Shown piece by piece: positions 37,835 through 47,702 of a stretch of 64,000 bases of DNA. This stretch comes from Candidatus Faeciplasma pullistercoris. Its GTDB lineage: Bacteria > Bacillota > Clostridia > Oscillospirales > Ruminococcaceae. Both the position numbers and the translations under genes were made by a program. The notes under the pieces were generated by a model that did not search any database, was not told where the DNA came from, and saw only the letters and a program-made list of their open reading frames with translations. The stretch spans positions 186,001 to 250,000 of the forward strand of contig DVLL01000021.1 in the NCBI GenBank assembly GCA_018715525.1, read 5' to 3'. Positions within the stretch are counted from its first letter, which is position 1. Each line of letters starts with the position of its first letter.

Positions 37835-39028
37835 ATGAGCAAAGTCCTTAAGCGTTACCTCATAATGATAGCATTTGGGGTCATCCTTTTTGTCGGTCTG
37901 ATGAATCTGAACGAGGTTCTCAGATTTGCGGGCAACATTCTGACTGTGACCGCCCCCGTATACATCGGGATGATAGTGGCGTTTGTACTTAACGTACCGA
38001 TAAACGGCTTTGAAAAGCTTGTAAACAAGTTCTTTAAAAATAAAAAACACCGTCCGAGCGAGAGTCTTGTCACAAAGTTTTGCACCTTCTCAGTAATAAT
38101 CGCAATAATCGCGGTGCTGACTCTGATAGCAACTATCACCGGACCAGAGATCGCATTTTCTGTAAAAAGCGTTTACGTTCTGATACAGGAAAAATGGCCC
38201 ACATGGGTAGATTTTCTTGAACAATACAACATAGACATAAGCGGAATCGCCGATTGGTTCAGTACTTCCGATTTCCAGACAGTCCTTGACAACATAATAT
38301 CAGGAAGCGGCAGCGTTATAGATACCGTGATCGGCGCCGCGACCAGCACCATATCAAGCGTCGTGACCGCGATTTTTGCCTCCGTTATAGCGGTATACCT
38401 GCTGCTTGCCAAGAAAGTGCTCGGCAGACAGGCAATACTTTTGATGAACGCGTACCTTAAGCCCGGATATTCCGAGAAAGTAATACATGTCGCAACGCTC
38501 AGCAAGAGCATATACGCAAAATTTCTTTCAGGTCAATGCGTCGAAGCGATAATACTCGGTTTGCTCATATTCATCGCTCTCACGATATTCAGACTCCCCT
38601 ACGCAGTCCTTACAGCCGTCCTGACGGCGGTATTCGCTTTCGTCCCCTATATTGGGGCGTTTGCCTCCTTGCTGATAGGAGCTTTCTTTACTCTTATCGT
38701 CAACCCGAACCAGGTGATACTTTTTGTCATAGTTTACACCGTAGTACAGTTTGTTGAAAGCCAGTTTATTTACCCACATGTTGTAGGAAACTCCGTGGGA
38801 CTGTCGGCGCTTTGGACGCTGATTGCGGCTCTGGTCGGAGGCAAACTTTTGGGTCTGGTGGGAATAATATTCTTTATACCGCTGACAGCCGTCATTTACA
38901 CCATTTTCAAGGAAGCGGTATACGAGAGGCTTCATAAAAACATGTCCGACGGTCAGTTCGCAGTCGGCATAGAAGACGCCTCGCGTGCTGAAATCCCGCC
39001 GGTCGCAAATGACAAAGAAAATAAATAA
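37835..39028 (+). CDS. AI-2E/PerM-family transporter
   Basis: This is a 397-aa protein with about eight membrane segments: two near the N-terminus (YLIMIAFGVILFVGLMNLNE, TVTAPVYIGMIVAFVLNVPI), one at about 85-105, then a soluble-looking stretch and a C-terminal block (FLSGQCVEAIILGLLIFIAL, YIGAFASLLIGAFFTLIVNP, LIAALVGGKLLGLVGIIFFI). SGQCVEAIILGLL and VGLSALWTLIAALVGG fit the family. Some members move autoinducer-2 or Na+/Li+ with H+; the substrate is unknown here. AACGGAGG lies 9 nt before the start. It is 61 nt after the DUF308 gene. A paralogue is at 56337-57701. Confidence 0.88.
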   Translation: MSKVLKRYLIMIAFGVILFVGLMNLNEVLRFAGNILTVTAPVYIGMIVAFVLNVPINGFEKLVNKFFKNKKHRPSESLVTKFCTFSVIIAIIAVLTLIATITGPEIAFSVKSVYVLIQEKWPTWVDFLEQYNIDISGIADWFSTSDFQTVLDNIISGSGSVIDTVIGAATSTISSVVTAIFASVIAVYLLLAKKVLGRQAILLMNAYLKPGYSEKVIHVATLSKSIYAKFLSGQCVEAIILGLLIFIALTIFRLPYAVLTAVLTAVFAFVPYIGAFASLLIGAFFTLIVNPNQVILFVIVYTVVQFVESQFIYPHVVGNSVGLSALWTLIAALVGGKLLGLVGIIFFIPLTAVIYTIFKEAVYERLHKNMSDGQFAVGIEDASRAEIPPVANDKENK

Positions 39029-39041
39029 GGATCAGATTTAT

Positions 39042-39080
39042 CCCCGGCTTTACTTATTTTTTTGAGCCGGGAAGTTTTTG
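39042..39080 (+). terminator. Terminator after the AI-2E-family gene
   Basis: CCCGGCT pairs with AGCCGGG around a T-rich loop, followed by AAGTTTTTG. Confidence 0.75.
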
Positions 39081-39109
39081 TTGCTATTTGAATCAAAAAG
39101 TGCTAAAAT
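39081..39109 (+). promoter_or_regulatory. Promoter of the M42 peptidase gene
   Basis: TTGCTA at 39081-39086, 17 nt, TAAAAT at 39104-39109, directly after the preceding terminator. Confidence 0.6.
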
Positions 39110-39151
39110 AAATTTGTTTACGCACAACTAAATTTTGGAGGATTACAGTAA

Positions 39152-40198
39152 ATGAATGAACTTGAAATAAAGTACGCGGATTATGCTGTATCTAAAACGT
39201 GCGAGCTGTTGGGAATAGACAGCCCCACCGGCTTTACTGACAAAGCGGCAAAGTGGGTAAAGGACGAATTTACAAGCCTTGGGTTCAATGCCGAGATAAC
39301 AAACAAGGGCGGAGTGCTGGTAGAGCTCGGCGGAGAGGATGCGGATAACGCCGTTCTTCTTGAAGCGCATACTGATACCCTTGGCGGAATGGTTTCCCAG
39401 ATCAAGCCGAACGGCAGGCTTAAAATAACACCGCTCGGAGGAATGTGCGCTGATAACGGAGAAACCGAGGACGTCAGGATATACACCCGGGACGGAAAGG
39501 TATATGACGGCACGCTCCAGCTTTGCAACGCCAGCATACATGTCAACGGAAGCTACTCCTCCACAAGCCGAAGCTTCGACACCACCGAGGTAGTGATAGA
39601 CGAGGACGTCAGTTCAAAGGAAGATGTGACAAATTTGGGAATCTGCGTCGGAGACATTGTCTGCTTTGAGCCGAGGACAAAGGTTACACGCTCCGGATAC
39701 ATAAAATCAAGATTTCTTGACGATAAGCTCTCTGTAGGAATACTTCTTGGTCTGGCGAAATACATAAGCGACAGCTCTGCAAAGCTTTCAAGAAAAGTAT
39801 ACCTTCATGTTACGGTATATGAAGAGGTCGGTCACGGAGGCTCGGCGTCAATTCCTCGGGGAGTCACAGAAGCGATAAGCGTTGACATGGGCTGTGTAGG
39901 AGACGGACTGGAGTGCACCGAAAGAAAGGTATCTATATGCGCGAAGGACTCGGGAGGGCCGTACAGCTATCAGGTAGTTACCGAGCTTATCAACGCCGCT
40001 AAAAAGGAAAACGCCGACTACGCGGTCGATGTATACCCTCACTACGGCTCCGATGTCGAAGCTACGCTTCGCTCGGGAGCGGACGTACGCCATGGACTTA
40101 TCGGAGCAGGAGTATACGCCAGCCACGGATATGAGCGCAGCCACCGCGACGGAGTATATAACTCCATAAAGCTGCTGAAAGGATATCTGAATGTTTAA
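39152..40198 (+). CDS. M42-family metallo-aminopeptidase
   Basis: This is a 348-aa cytoplasmic zinc peptidase of the TET/glutamyl-aminopeptidase family. Metal and catalytic blocks: DNAVLLEAHTDTLGGMV (His-Asp), FLDDKLSVGILLGLA (bridging Asp), VYEEVGHGGSASIPRGV (catalytic Glu and zinc Glu), VDMGCVGDG (Asp), and ASHGYERSHRDGVYNSI (final His). TET-type members form large dodecamers that degrade short peptides; this is family knowledge. TTTTGGAGG precedes the ATG. A GNAT gene overlaps its end by 8 nt. Confidence 0.93.
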   Translation: MNELEIKYADYAVSKTCELLGIDSPTGFTDKAAKWVKDEFTSLGFNAEITNKGGVLVELGGEDADNAVLLEAHTDTLGGMVSQIKPNGRLKITPLGGMCADNGETEDVRIYTRDGKVYDGTLQLCNASIHVNGSYSSTSRSFDTTEVVIDEDVSSKEDVTNLGICVGDIVCFEPRTKVTRSGYIKSRFLDDKLSVGILLGLAKYISDSSAKLSRKVYLHVTVYEEVGHGGSASIPRGVTEAISVDMGCVGDGLECTERKVSICAKDSGGPYSYQVVTELINAAKKENADYAVDVYPHYGSDVEATLRSGADVRHGLIGAGVYASHGYERSHRDGVYNSIKLLKGYLNV

Positions 40199-40643
40199 AA
40201 CGACATTTCGCAGAATATCGCCAAATGACCGCGAAGAGTTCATAAAAATGTCAAAGGAGTTCTATTCCTCTGAGGCGGTGCTTTCAGATATAGACCCAAA
40301 TTTTCACGAAAACGCCTTTGACGAGCTTATGCGCTCAGATGAATATCTTGTCTGCTATATCTTTGAATCAGGCTCTGATATAGTCGGCTACGGACTGCTA
40401 AACAAGATGTTTACACATGAAGTGGGCGGACTCACCGTCTGGATAGAAGAGCTCTATGTCCGCGACGGCTTCAGAGGGCGCGGAATAGGCGGGCAGTTTC
40501 TTAGATTTGTTGAATCGGAAATACCGGCAAAAAGGTACCGCCTCGAGACCGAACCGGAAAACGAAGGAGCTTGGGCTCTGTATTCGCGTCATGGCTATAG
40601 CCGCTTGGGATATGACCAGATGTATAAAGATATACAGCCCTGA
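40191..40643 (+). CDS. GNAT-family N-acetyltransferase
   Basis: This is a 150-aa acyl-CoA-dependent acetyltransferase. Motif A, which binds the CoA pyrophosphate, reads LYVRDGFRGRGIGGQFLRFV (RxxGxG type). GLTVWIEELYV is the preceding strand, and AWALYSRHGYSRLGYDQMYK ends the domain. The acceptor is unknown. Its start overlaps the M42 peptidase gene, so the products are made together; acetylation of a peptide or amino acid released by the peptidase is only a guess. Confidence 0.9.
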   Translation: MFKTTFRRISPNDREEFIKMSKEFYSSEAVLSDIDPNFHENAFDELMRSDEYLVCYIFESGSDIVGYGLLNKMFTHEVGGLTVWIEELYVRDGFRGRGIGGQFLRFVESEIPAKRYRLETEPENEGAWALYSRHGYSRLGYDQMYKDIQP

Positions 40644-40726
40644 GTCAACCAGTTTACCTGTGTGCTTGCCACGTGCCTTGTGCTATAGCTCCTTTACCGA
40701 GTTCGTATCTCGTACCGTTTTTTTGA

Positions 40727-40755
40727 TTGCTTTTTTTGAATTCACCTGTTATAAT
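40727..40755 (+). promoter_or_regulatory. Promoter of the fucosidase-pyk genes
   Basis: TTGCTT at 40727-40732, 17 nt, TATAAT at 40750-40755. A 5-codon frame (MKGLC, 40788-40805) lies in the leader. Confidence 0.65.
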
Positions 40756-40818
40756 GTCCTTGTAGCACTTGTTGCTTTAATTTTACAATGAAAGGCTTGT
40801 GTTAAAACGGAAAAATAC

Positions 40819-42279
40819 TTGGAACATATTGATGAAGTAATCAAAAACGGAAAATACAAGGACAGCTGGGAGTCCTTGCAGCAATACGAGGTTCCGCAAT
40901 GGTATCGTGACGCAAAGTTCGGAATCTTTATACACTGGGGCGTGTACTCTGTCCCCGCTTATGCCAACGAATGGTATCCAAGAAACATGTACATTCAGGG
41001 CTCTGATGAATTTAAGCACCATGTCGAGACCTATGGGAACCATGAGAAGTTCGGCTACAAGGATTTTATTCCCATGTTCAAGGCGGAAAAATTTGATCCT
41101 GCCGAATGGGCAAGGCTTTTCAAAGAAGCGGGAGCGCAGTATGTAGTTCCTGTGGCAGAGCACCATGACGGCTTCCAGATGTATAAGAGCGAGCTTTCAC
41201 ACTGGAACGCATACGAAATGGGTCCTCACAGAGATGTTTTGGGAGAGCTTTCACTTGAATTTAACCGCCTTGGTCTTGTGACCTGTGCCTCCAGCCACAG
41301 AGTTGAGCACTGGTTCTTCATGGGTCACGGCAAGGAGTTTCCATCAGACATAAAAGAACCTCTTAAGCGAGGCGATTTCTATTGGCCGTCAATGCCTGAG
41401 CGCGGACATCAGGACATTTTCTCAAAGCCCGAGCCGACCCAGGAATACCTTGAGGACTGGCTTATGCGGTGCTGCGAGATAGTAGACAGATACCGTCCGA
41501 GGCTGGTTTACTTCGACTGGTGGATCCATCACAGCGCTGTCAAGCCGTACCTTAAAAAATTCGCCGCCTATTACTACAACCGAGCCGAGGAGTGGGGCGA
41601 AGGCGTGGTAATAAACTACAAGCACGACGCCTTTGAGTTCGGTACGGCAGTAGTTGACATCGAACGCGGACAGTTTGCCGACGCCAAGTCGTATATATGG
41701 CAGACTGACACCGCTGTCGCAAATAATTCATGGGGCTACACAGAAAACAACACCTACAAATCCTCTACACAGATAATCAGGGACATGTGCGACATAGTCT
41801 CTAAAAACGGCAGGCTTCTTCTCAACATAGGTCCGAGATCTGACGGAACAATTCCTGACGAGGACGCCAAGATTCTTCGCGAAATAGGAAGCTGGCTCAA
41901 AGTTAACGGTGAAGCCATTTACGGCTGCAAACTCTGGAGGGTGTCCGCAGAGGGACCGACCGAAATCGAAGAGGGACAGTTCAAGGACTACGGCGAAAAG
42001 CCATATACATCGGAGGATATCAGGTTTACCGTCAATGGCGGAGCAATTTACGCGATATGCCTTAATCCGAGCGAATGCCGAGAGTTTACCGTCAAGTCGT
42101 TTGCCGTCGGAGACACAGCCTCCAAGCCGAACTTCCACGGAATCATTAAAAATATCACGCTGCTCGGAAATGACTGCGAGCTTAATTGGTCAAGAGACGA
42201 ACAAGGTCTTAAAATCTCTCTTCCTAAGAGCGTAAGTCTCGGAAATTGCCCGGCGGTATTCAAAATTGCCGTCGACTAA
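40819..42279 (+). CDS. GH29 alpha-L-fucosidase, cytoplasmic
   Basis: This is a 486-aa glycosidase without a signal peptide. It begins near WYRDAKFGIFIHWGVYSVPA, the typical N-terminal block, then AEHHDGFQMYKSELSHWNAY, DRYRPRLVYFDWWIHHSA (the Asp of YFDWW is the expected nucleophile), and NGRLLLNIGPRSDGTIPDED. GH29 enzymes retain configuration and release L-fucose from host or plant glycans. It must act on imported oligosaccharides. No ATG fits the start; TTG 40819 is the first start codon after the in-frame stop at 40789, although its ribosome binding site (ACGGAA) is weak. Pyruvate kinase follows 24 nt later. Confidence 0.93.
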   Translation: MEHIDEVIKNGKYKDSWESLQQYEVPQWYRDAKFGIFIHWGVYSVPAYANEWYPRNMYIQGSDEFKHHVETYGNHEKFGYKDFIPMFKAEKFDPAEWARLFKEAGAQYVVPVAEHHDGFQMYKSELSHWNAYEMGPHRDVLGELSLEFNRLGLVTCASSHRVEHWFFMGHGKEFPSDIKEPLKRGDFYWPSMPERGHQDIFSKPEPTQEYLEDWLMRCCEIVDRYRPRLVYFDWWIHHSAVKPYLKKFAAYYYNRAEEWGEGVVINYKHDAFEFGTAVVDIERGQFADAKSYIWQTDTAVANNSWGYTENNTYKSSTQIIRDMCDIVSKNGRLLLNIGPRSDGTIPDEDAKILREIGSWLKVNGEAIYGCKLWRVSAEGPTEIEEGQFKDYGEKPYTSEDIRFTVNGGAIYAICLNPSECREFTVKSFAVGDTASKPNFHGIIKNITLLGNDCELNWSRDEQGLKISLPKSVSLGNCPAVFKIAVD

Positions 42280-42303
42280 CAGACCACAGAAAGGAAATTG
42301 CAA

Positions 42304-43716
42304 ATGAGAAAAACAAAAATAATATGCACAATAGGTCCGGCTTGTCAGGACGAAGAAACCATGAGGCAGCTTATGCTTGCCGGAATGAATGTAGCAAGAC
42401 TCAACTTCTCTCATGGTACGCACGAAGACCACCTTCAAAAGATCAATACCATCAAGAAGGTAAGAACCGAACTCGGTCTTCCGGTAGCCATTATGCTTGA
42501 TACCAAAGGACCCGAGTACAGGATAAGAGCCTTTGAAAACGGCAGCGTCAATCTTAAGCCTGGCGACGAGTTTATCTTCACGACCGAAGATGTGACAGGA
42601 AACGAAAAGCAGGTATCCGTTAACTACAAGGAGCTTGCTCATGAGCTTGAAAAGGGCGATATAATACTTCTCAACAACGGGCTTCTCTCATTTGAAGTTA
42701 CATCTGTCGACGGAATAAGAGTATATACTACCGTAAAGGAAGGCGGAGAGCTCTCAAACAACAAATCAATGAGCTTCCCCACCAAGCTCCTCAAGCAGAA
42801 GTATCTGAGTGAGCAGGATAAATCCGACCTTCTCTTCGGAATAGAAAACGATGTTGACTTTGTTGCCTGCTCGTTTGTTTCATGCAAGCAGGATGTCCTT
42901 GATATAAAGAATTTCCTTAGGGAAAACGGCGGCTCGGATATCGACATAATAGCTAAAATAGAAAATCAAGCAGGCGTGGACAACATTGAAGATATATCTG
43001 AAGCTTGCGAGGGAATTATGATAGGCAGGGGCGACATGGGTGTTGAGATACCGTTTGAGAAGCTTCCCGCTATCCAGAAGACGCTTATCACCAAATGCAG
43101 GCTCTTGGGAAAAAGAGTTATAACCGCCACCGAAATGCTTGAGTCTATGATCCACAATCCCCGCCCGACAAGAGCGGAGACCTCCGACGTAGCTAACGCT
43201 GTGTACGACGGAACAAGCGCAGTAATGCTCTCCGGAGAAACAGCCGCCGGCAAGTACCCTGTTCTGGCCGTCAAGACAATGGCAAAGATTTGCGAGACCA
43301 CTGAGCAAAGCATAGACTACACTAAGCTATTCAGAACCTCGGAGTTCCAAATCAAGAACACCGTAGACGCAATATCTCACGCCACATGTGGAATGGCGAT
43401 AGATGTAAACGCCAAGGTAATCGCCGTATGCTCCCTCTCAGGAATGACCGCGAGAATGGTATCGAGATTCCGCTCACCCGTAGATATACTCGGTCTTACG
43501 ACTGACGAAAAGACTTGCCGCAAGCTTTCACTCTCGTGGGGAGTTTCTCCCTATGTCTGCGACACCTTTGACTCTACCGATGTTCTCTTCTACACCGCCA
43601 AGAGAATGGCAAGAGACGTCTTCAAGCTCAAGAGCGGAGACAAGATGGTGGTCACCGGAGGAATAACAAACGGAGTCTCCGGCAACACCAACCTCATCAA
43701 GGTAGATACATTCTAA
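42304..43716 (+). CDS. pyk: Pyruvate kinase
   Basis: This glycolytic enzyme of ~470 aa converts PEP and ADP to pyruvate and ATP. It begins MRKTKIICTIGPACQDEETM, followed by ARLNFSHGTHEDH, AIMLDTKGPEYRI, IIAKIENQAGVDNIEDI and IMIGRGDMGVEIPFEKLPAI. The signature region is KRVITATEMLESMIHNPRPT, then DVANAVYDGTSAVMLSGETA. The C-terminal allosteric domain is present, but not the extra PEP-utiliser domain found in many Bacillales. ATG 42304 has AAAGGAA 8 nt upstream; an in-frame TTG at 42298 does not. Being downstream of a fucosidase is an unusual position. Confidence 0.97.
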   Translation: MRKTKIICTIGPACQDEETMRQLMLAGMNVARLNFSHGTHEDHLQKINTIKKVRTELGLPVAIMLDTKGPEYRIRAFENGSVNLKPGDEFIFTTEDVTGNEKQVSVNYKELAHELEKGDIILLNNGLLSFEVTSVDGIRVYTTVKEGGELSNNKSMSFPTKLLKQKYLSEQDKSDLLFGIENDVDFVACSFVSCKQDVLDIKNFLRENGGSDIDIIAKIENQAGVDNIEDISEACEGIMIGRGDMGVEIPFEKLPAIQKTLITKCRLLGKRVITATEMLESMIHNPRPTRAETSDVANAVYDGTSAVMLSGETAAGKYPVLAVKTMAKICETTEQSIDYTKLFRTSEFQIKNTVDAISHATCGMAIDVNAKVIAVCSLSGMTARMVSRFRSPVDILGLTTDEKTCRKLSLSWGVSPYVCDTFDSTDVLFYTAKRMARDVFKLKSGDKMVVTGGITNGVSGNTNLIKVDTF

Positions 43717-43772
43717 GTTGATTGCAGGATAAAATTCTATCTTCTGTACACCACCATATACGGAATAAACTG

Positions 43773-43801
43773 TTGACAGTAGGCGCAGGACATGGTATAC
43801 T
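43773..43801 (+). promoter_or_regulatory. Promoter of the one-carbon operon
   Basis: TTGACA at 43773-43778, 17 nt, TATACT at 43796-43801; the transcript starts just ahead of the riboswitch. Confidence 0.8.
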
Positions 43802-43809
43802 CTTGGTGT

Positions 43810-43918
43810 GATTTCCGTTACTGACGGTATGTGGTTAAACACAGTGGAAGCGGAAACGATAAAATGCCGACCGTCTGGGCAGTACTACTCTGTAATTTTG
43901 AGTGGTCTGCCCTTTTTT
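43810..43918 (+). ncRNA. ZTP (pfl) riboswitch with overlapping terminator
   Basis: P1 is TTTCCG (43812-43817) with CGGAAA (43851-43856). Between them are GTTACTGACGG and the GTG/CAC stem, matching the conserved GUGACUGGCG and GUGG..CCAC parts of the ZTP consensus. P3 is GCCGACCGTCTGGGC (43866-43880), matching the CCGNCUGGGC signature. GGGCAG of P3 is also the 5' arm of a terminator: with TACTACTC it pairs with GAGTGGT and CTGCCC (to 43912), followed by six Ts. Binding of ZTP/ZMP would stabilise P3 and prevent the terminator, turning on the folate one-carbon genes. Confidence 0.88.
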
Positions 43919-43944
43919 ACTATTTGATTTTTAGGGGGCTGTGT

Positions 43945-44568
43945 GTGTCTAAGTGGAAAACAATAGTAAGCGGCATCGCCTCCGGCGCACTTGTCGGAAT
44001 AGGCGGAGCGGTATACCTAAGCTGTGACAATAAGTATGTCGGAGCGGTTCTGTTTTCAGTCGCGCTGATAAGCATATGCTACCTTGGGCTATATCTGTTC
44101 ACCGGCAAAATTGGATTTGTCGCCGAAGAATTCAAAAAGAGTATGCTGTGGCAGCTTCCTTTAGGACTTTTAGGCAACTTTATAGGGGCTACAGCGCTCG
44201 GGTATCTCATATCCTTTGCAAAGCCCGCTCTGAGACAAGCAGCCGCTTCCGCGTGCGCTTCAAGGCTGGAAAACGGGTTTATGCAGACGCTCGTTCTCGG
44301 CGCTATATGCGGAGTGCTGATGTACATCGCAGTAAAAATATTTAAAAGCGGCAACAACCCAATAGGCATTATATTTGGCATACCGGTCTTTATCCTTAGT
44401 GGGTACGAGCACTCTATAGCAGACATGTTCTATTTTGCGCTTGCAAATATGCTTACCCCCCATTATCTTATATTCATAACAGCGGTTGTTTTGGGCAACG
44501 CCGTTGGAGCCGCAGCTATGGCGCTGCTTGTACGGCTTTCCGTTGAAAAATCAATAGGCAATAAATAA
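43945..44568 (+). CDS. Formate/nitrite transporter (FNT) family channel
   Basis: This is a ~207-aa pentameric-channel protein with six membrane segments. Family blocks are [46 protein letters not shown] and [20 protein letters not shown], then [13 protein letters not shown]. The frame is open from 43831, but that region is the riboswitch and terminator. The true start is GTG 43945 ([10 protein letters not shown]), 6 nt after AGGGGG. Formate as substrate is inferred from its place between a ZTP riboswitch and glyA-fhs, since formate is the co-substrate of formate-THF ligase; nitrite or hydrosulfide are alternatives. Confidence 0.9.
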   Translation: MSKWKTIVSGIASGALVGIGGAVYLSCDNKYVGAVLFSVALISICYLGLYLFTGKIGFVAEEFKKSMLWQLPLGLLGNFIGATALGYLISFAKPALRQAAASACASRLENGFMQTLVLGAICGVLMYIAVKIFKSGNNPIGIIFGIPVFILSGYEHSIADMFYFALANMLTPHYLIFITAVVLGNAVGAAAMALLVRLSVEKSIGNK

Positions 44569-44594
44569 TTTTAGTAGATAAAGGAGAGATTGTC

Positions 44595-45833
44595 ATGTTT
44601 TTTGAAAATCTTAAAAACTTTGACCCGGAGGTAGCCGCCTCCTGTGAGCGCGAGCTCCAGAGACAGCGCCACAACATCGAGCTCATCGCATCTGAAAACA
44701 TTGTTTCGGAGGGTGTGCTCCTCGCCGCAGGAAGCATACTCACAAATAAATATGCTGAGGGCTACCCCGCAAAGAGATACTACGGAGGCTGCATGTATGT
44801 AGACGAGGTGGAGCGTCTGGCTCAGGAGCGCGCCTGCAAGCTGTTCGGCGCAGAGCACGCGAATGTTCAGCCTCACTGCGGAGCTAACGCCAACCTTGCC
44901 GTATTCTTTGCGCTTTTACAGCCCGGCGACACCGTTCTTTCGATGAGCCTTGCTCACGGCGGACATCTCTCCCACGGCTCTCCGGTCAACATCTCCGGAA
45001 AATACTTTAAGATAGTTCCCTACGGAGTTTCAGACGATACCCAAACTATTGACTACGACGAGGTGGAAAGACTTGCTGTTGAGAACAAGCCAAAGCTCAT
45101 TCTTGCCGGCGCTTCCGCTTATCCGAGAATCATCGACTTCAAGAGATTCCGTGAGATAGCGGACAAGGTTGGAGCTTACCTCATGGTAGATATGGCTCAT
45201 ATCGCCGGTCTTGTCGCTGCGGGACTTCACCCAAGCCCTGTACCCTACGCTGATGTAGTAACAACCACTACCCATAAGACTCTCAGAGGTCCCAGAGGCG
45301 GACTTATACTCTGCAATGAAAATCTTGCAAAGGCTATTGATAAGGCAATCTTCCCCGGCACTCAGGGCGGTCCTCTTATGCACATCATTGCGGCTAAGGC
45401 GGTTGCCTTCGGCGAGGCTCTAAAGCCTGAGTTCAAGGAGTACCAGGCTCAGATAGTAAAGAATGCTCAGGTTCTCTCAAAGGAGCTTATGGCAAAGGGC
45501 ATCAACCTCGTGTCCGGCGGAACCGACAACCACCTCATGCTCCTTGACCTCAGAGGCACGGGAGTTACCGGCAAGGAGCTCGAAAGAAGACTTGACGAGG
45601 TTCACATCACAGCCAACAAGAACGCAATCCCCAATGACCCCGAGAGCCCGTTCATAACCAGCGGTATAAGAGTCGGCACTCCCGCAGTCACCACAAGAGG
45701 CTTCAAGGAAGAGGAAATGAAGCTTATCGCAGGCTGGATTTCCGATGTCATCAAGGACTTTGAGGGCAACAAGGACAGAATCACTAAGGAAGTAATCGAG
45801 CTTTGCGACCGCTTCCCTATTTATCAGGATTGA
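44595..45833 (+). CDS. glyA: Serine hydroxymethyltransferase
   Basis: This is a 412-aa PLP enzyme that converts serine and THF to glycine and methylene-THF. It contains [74 protein letters not shown], the PLP lysine in [20 protein letters not shown], and [18 protein letters not shown]. Length is standard. GGAGAG lies ahead of the ATG at 44595. It lies 26 nt after the FNT gene and 42 nt before fhs, within the ZTP-controlled operon. Confidence 0.98.
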   Translation: MFFENLKNFDPEVAASCERELQRQRHNIELIASENIVSEGVLLAAGSILTNKYAEGYPAKRYYGGCMYVDEVERLAQERACKLFGAEHANVQPHCGANANLAVFFALLQPGDTVLSMSLAHGGHLSHGSPVNISGKYFKIVPYGVSDDTQTIDYDEVERLAVENKPKLILAGASAYPRIIDFKRFREIADKVGAYLMVDMAHIAGLVAAGLHPSPVPYADVVTTTTHKTLRGPRGGLILCNENLAKAIDKAIFPGTQGGPLMHIIAAKAVAFGEALKPEFKEYQAQIVKNAQVLSKELMAKGINLVSGGTDNHLMLLDLRGTGVTGKELERRLDEVHITANKNAIPNDPESPFITSGIRVGTPAVTTRGFKEEEMKLIAGWISDVIKDFEGNKDRITKEVIELCDRFPIYQD

Positions 45834-45875
45834 GTTAACCAAAACACTACAAATATACGAAAGGCAGAGGACATA

Positions 45876-47555
45876 ATGGCAAGCTACAAATCCGACATTG
45901 AAATAGCACAGTCTGTTAAGCTGAAGCCTATCACAGAAATTGCGGCTGCGGCAGGAATTGACGATAAGTATCTTGAGCAGTACGGCAGGTACAAGGCTAA
46001 AGTTGACTACTCTCTTCTTAAGGAAACAACAAGACAGGACGGAAAGCTGATACTCGTCACCGCTATCACCCCTACCCCCGCAGGCGAGGGCAAAACAACG
46101 ACTACCATAGGACTTGCCGACGGTTTGAGAAAAATCGGTAAGAACTCGGTCGTAGCCCTAAGAGAGCCCTCATTAGGACCTGTATTCGGCGTAAAGGGAG
46201 GCGCTGCCGGCGGAGGATACGCTCAGGTAGTGCCAATGGAGGACATAAACCTTCACTTTACCGGAGATTTTCACGCTATAGGAGCAGCTAACAATCTTCT
46301 TTGCGCCATGCTTGACAACCACATTCAGCAGGGCAACGAGCTCAGGATAGACCCGAAAAAGATCACGCTGCGGCGCTGCGTGGATATGAACGACAGGCAG
46401 CTGAGAAATGTCATAGACGGTCTCGGAGGACAGGCTAACGGAGTTCCGAGAGAGGATGGCTTTGACATTACCGTCGCAACTGAGATGATGGCTGTATTCT
46501 GCCTTGCAAGCTCTATAGCAGACCTCAAGGCAAGACTTTCTAACATGATAGTCGGATATACATACGACGGAAATCCCGTTACCGCGGCTGATCTCAAGGC
46601 GGTAGGCGCAATGGCGGCTCTGCTTAAAGACGCGCTCAAGCCGAACCTTGTGCAGACCCTCGAGCACACTCCCGCGTTTGTTCACGGAGGTCCGTTTGCC
46701 AACATTGCCCATGGCTGCAACTCTATCTTAGCCACGCGCATGGCACTTAAGACGGGAGACTACGCAGTCACTGAGGCGGGCTTCGGAGCCGACCTCGGAG
46801 CGGAAAAGTTCTTGGATATCAAGTGCAGGATGGCCGGTCTTACTCCATCTGCTGTCGTTATTGTCGCTACGGTAAGGGCTCTCAAGATGCACGGAGGTCT
46901 CGCGAAAACCGAGCTTGGCAATGAAAATCTTGAAGCTCTTGAGAAAGGACTTCCAAATCTTTTAAGGCATGTGTCGAATATAAAGAACGTATACGGTCTT
47001 CCATCGGTAGTAGCGGTCAACCGCTTCCCCACTGATACCGACGCCGAAATTGCTCTCGTTATAAAAAAGTGCAGCGAGCTCGGAGTCAAGGCTATTATGT
47101 CTGACGTATGGGCAAATGGCGGAGAAGGAGGAAAAGAGCTTGCAAAGGAGGTAGTAAGACTCTGTGAGGAGGAAACACCTGACTTTAAGTTCTCTTACCC
47201 CGATGACTACAGTCTTGAGGACAAGATAAGGGCGGTAGTCACAAGAGTATACGGCGGCGACGGCATTATCATCTCGTCGAGTGCACGCAAGGAGATAGAC
47301 AAGCTCACCGAGTTGGGCTTCGGCAGAATGCCTGTCTGCATTGCAAAGACTCAGTACTCGTTCTCTGACGACCCGACAAAGTTAGGAGCACCCGAGCACT
47401 TCGAGGTGAACATCAAGAAGGTCAAGGTTTCTGCCGGAGCAGGCTTTGTGGTAGTTCTTACAGGAGACATAATGACTATGCCCGGGCTTCCCAAGAGACC
47501 TGTCGCAGAAAAAATAGATGTAGACGAAAACGGAGTTATCTCCGGACTCTTCTGA
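45876..47555 (+). CDS. fhs: Formate--tetrahydrofolate ligase
   Basis: This is a 559-aa enzyme that makes 10-formyl-THF from formate, ATP and THF. Visible are the ATP loop [75 protein letters not shown] and [19 protein letters not shown]. Length matches the monofunctional bacterial enzyme. It feeds purine synthesis and, in acetogens, the methyl branch of Wood-Ljungdahl; no other acetogenesis genes are seen here. It is last in the ZTP-FNT-glyA-fhs operon and is followed by a strong terminator. Confidence 0.98.
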   Translation: MASYKSDIEIAQSVKLKPITEIAAAAGIDDKYLEQYGRYKAKVDYSLLKETTRQDGKLILVTAITPTPAGEGKTTTTIGLADGLRKIGKNSVVALREPSLGPVFGVKGGAAGGGYAQVVPMEDINLHFTGDFHAIGAANNLLCAMLDNHIQQGNELRIDPKKITLRRCVDMNDRQLRNVIDGLGGQANGVPREDGFDITVATEMMAVFCLASSIADLKARLSNMIVGYTYDGNPVTAADLKAVGAMAALLKDALKPNLVQTLEHTPAFVHGGPFANIAHGCNSILATRMALKTGDYAVTEAGFGADLGAEKFLDIKCRMAGLTPSAVVIVATVRALKMHGGLAKTELGNENLEALEKGLPNLLRHVSNIKNVYGLPSVVAVNRFPTDTDAEIALVIKKCSELGVKAIMSDVWANGGEGGKELAKEVVRLCEEETPDFKFSYPDDYSLEDKIRAVVTRVYGGDGIIISSSARKEIDKLTELGFGRMPVCIAKTQYSFSDDPTKLGAPEHFEVNIKKVKVSAGAGFVVVLTGDIMTMPGLPKRPVAEKIDVDENGVISGLF

Positions 47556-47566
47556 TTGACACATCA

Positions 47567-47605
47567 AGCCGTGAGCTCGGATTCTGGCTCACGGCTTTTG
47601 TTTTT
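47567..47605 (+). terminator. Terminator of the one-carbon operon
   Basis: AGCCGTGAGC pairs perfectly with GCTCACGGCT around a 9-nt loop, then TTTGTTTTT. Confidence 0.93.
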
Positions 47606-47611
47606 ATGGTG

Positions 47612-47640
47612 TTGCATTTTTTCGTGAAATCGTATATGAT
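47612..47640 (+). promoter_or_regulatory. Promoter of pspC
   Basis: TTGCAT at 47612-47617, 17 nt, TATGAT at 47635-47640. Confidence 0.6.
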
Positions 47641-47702
47641 AGGTATTGTGGATATGTATATGATTCGCAGTATTTATATACCATTCAAGGATAGGTGATT
47701 TT

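Noticed and set aside
43831-43944. N-terminal 38 codons of the long FNT frame
   Set aside because: They lie across the ZTP aptamer and its terminator; GTG 43945 has a proper ribosome binding site and gives the normal family N-terminus.
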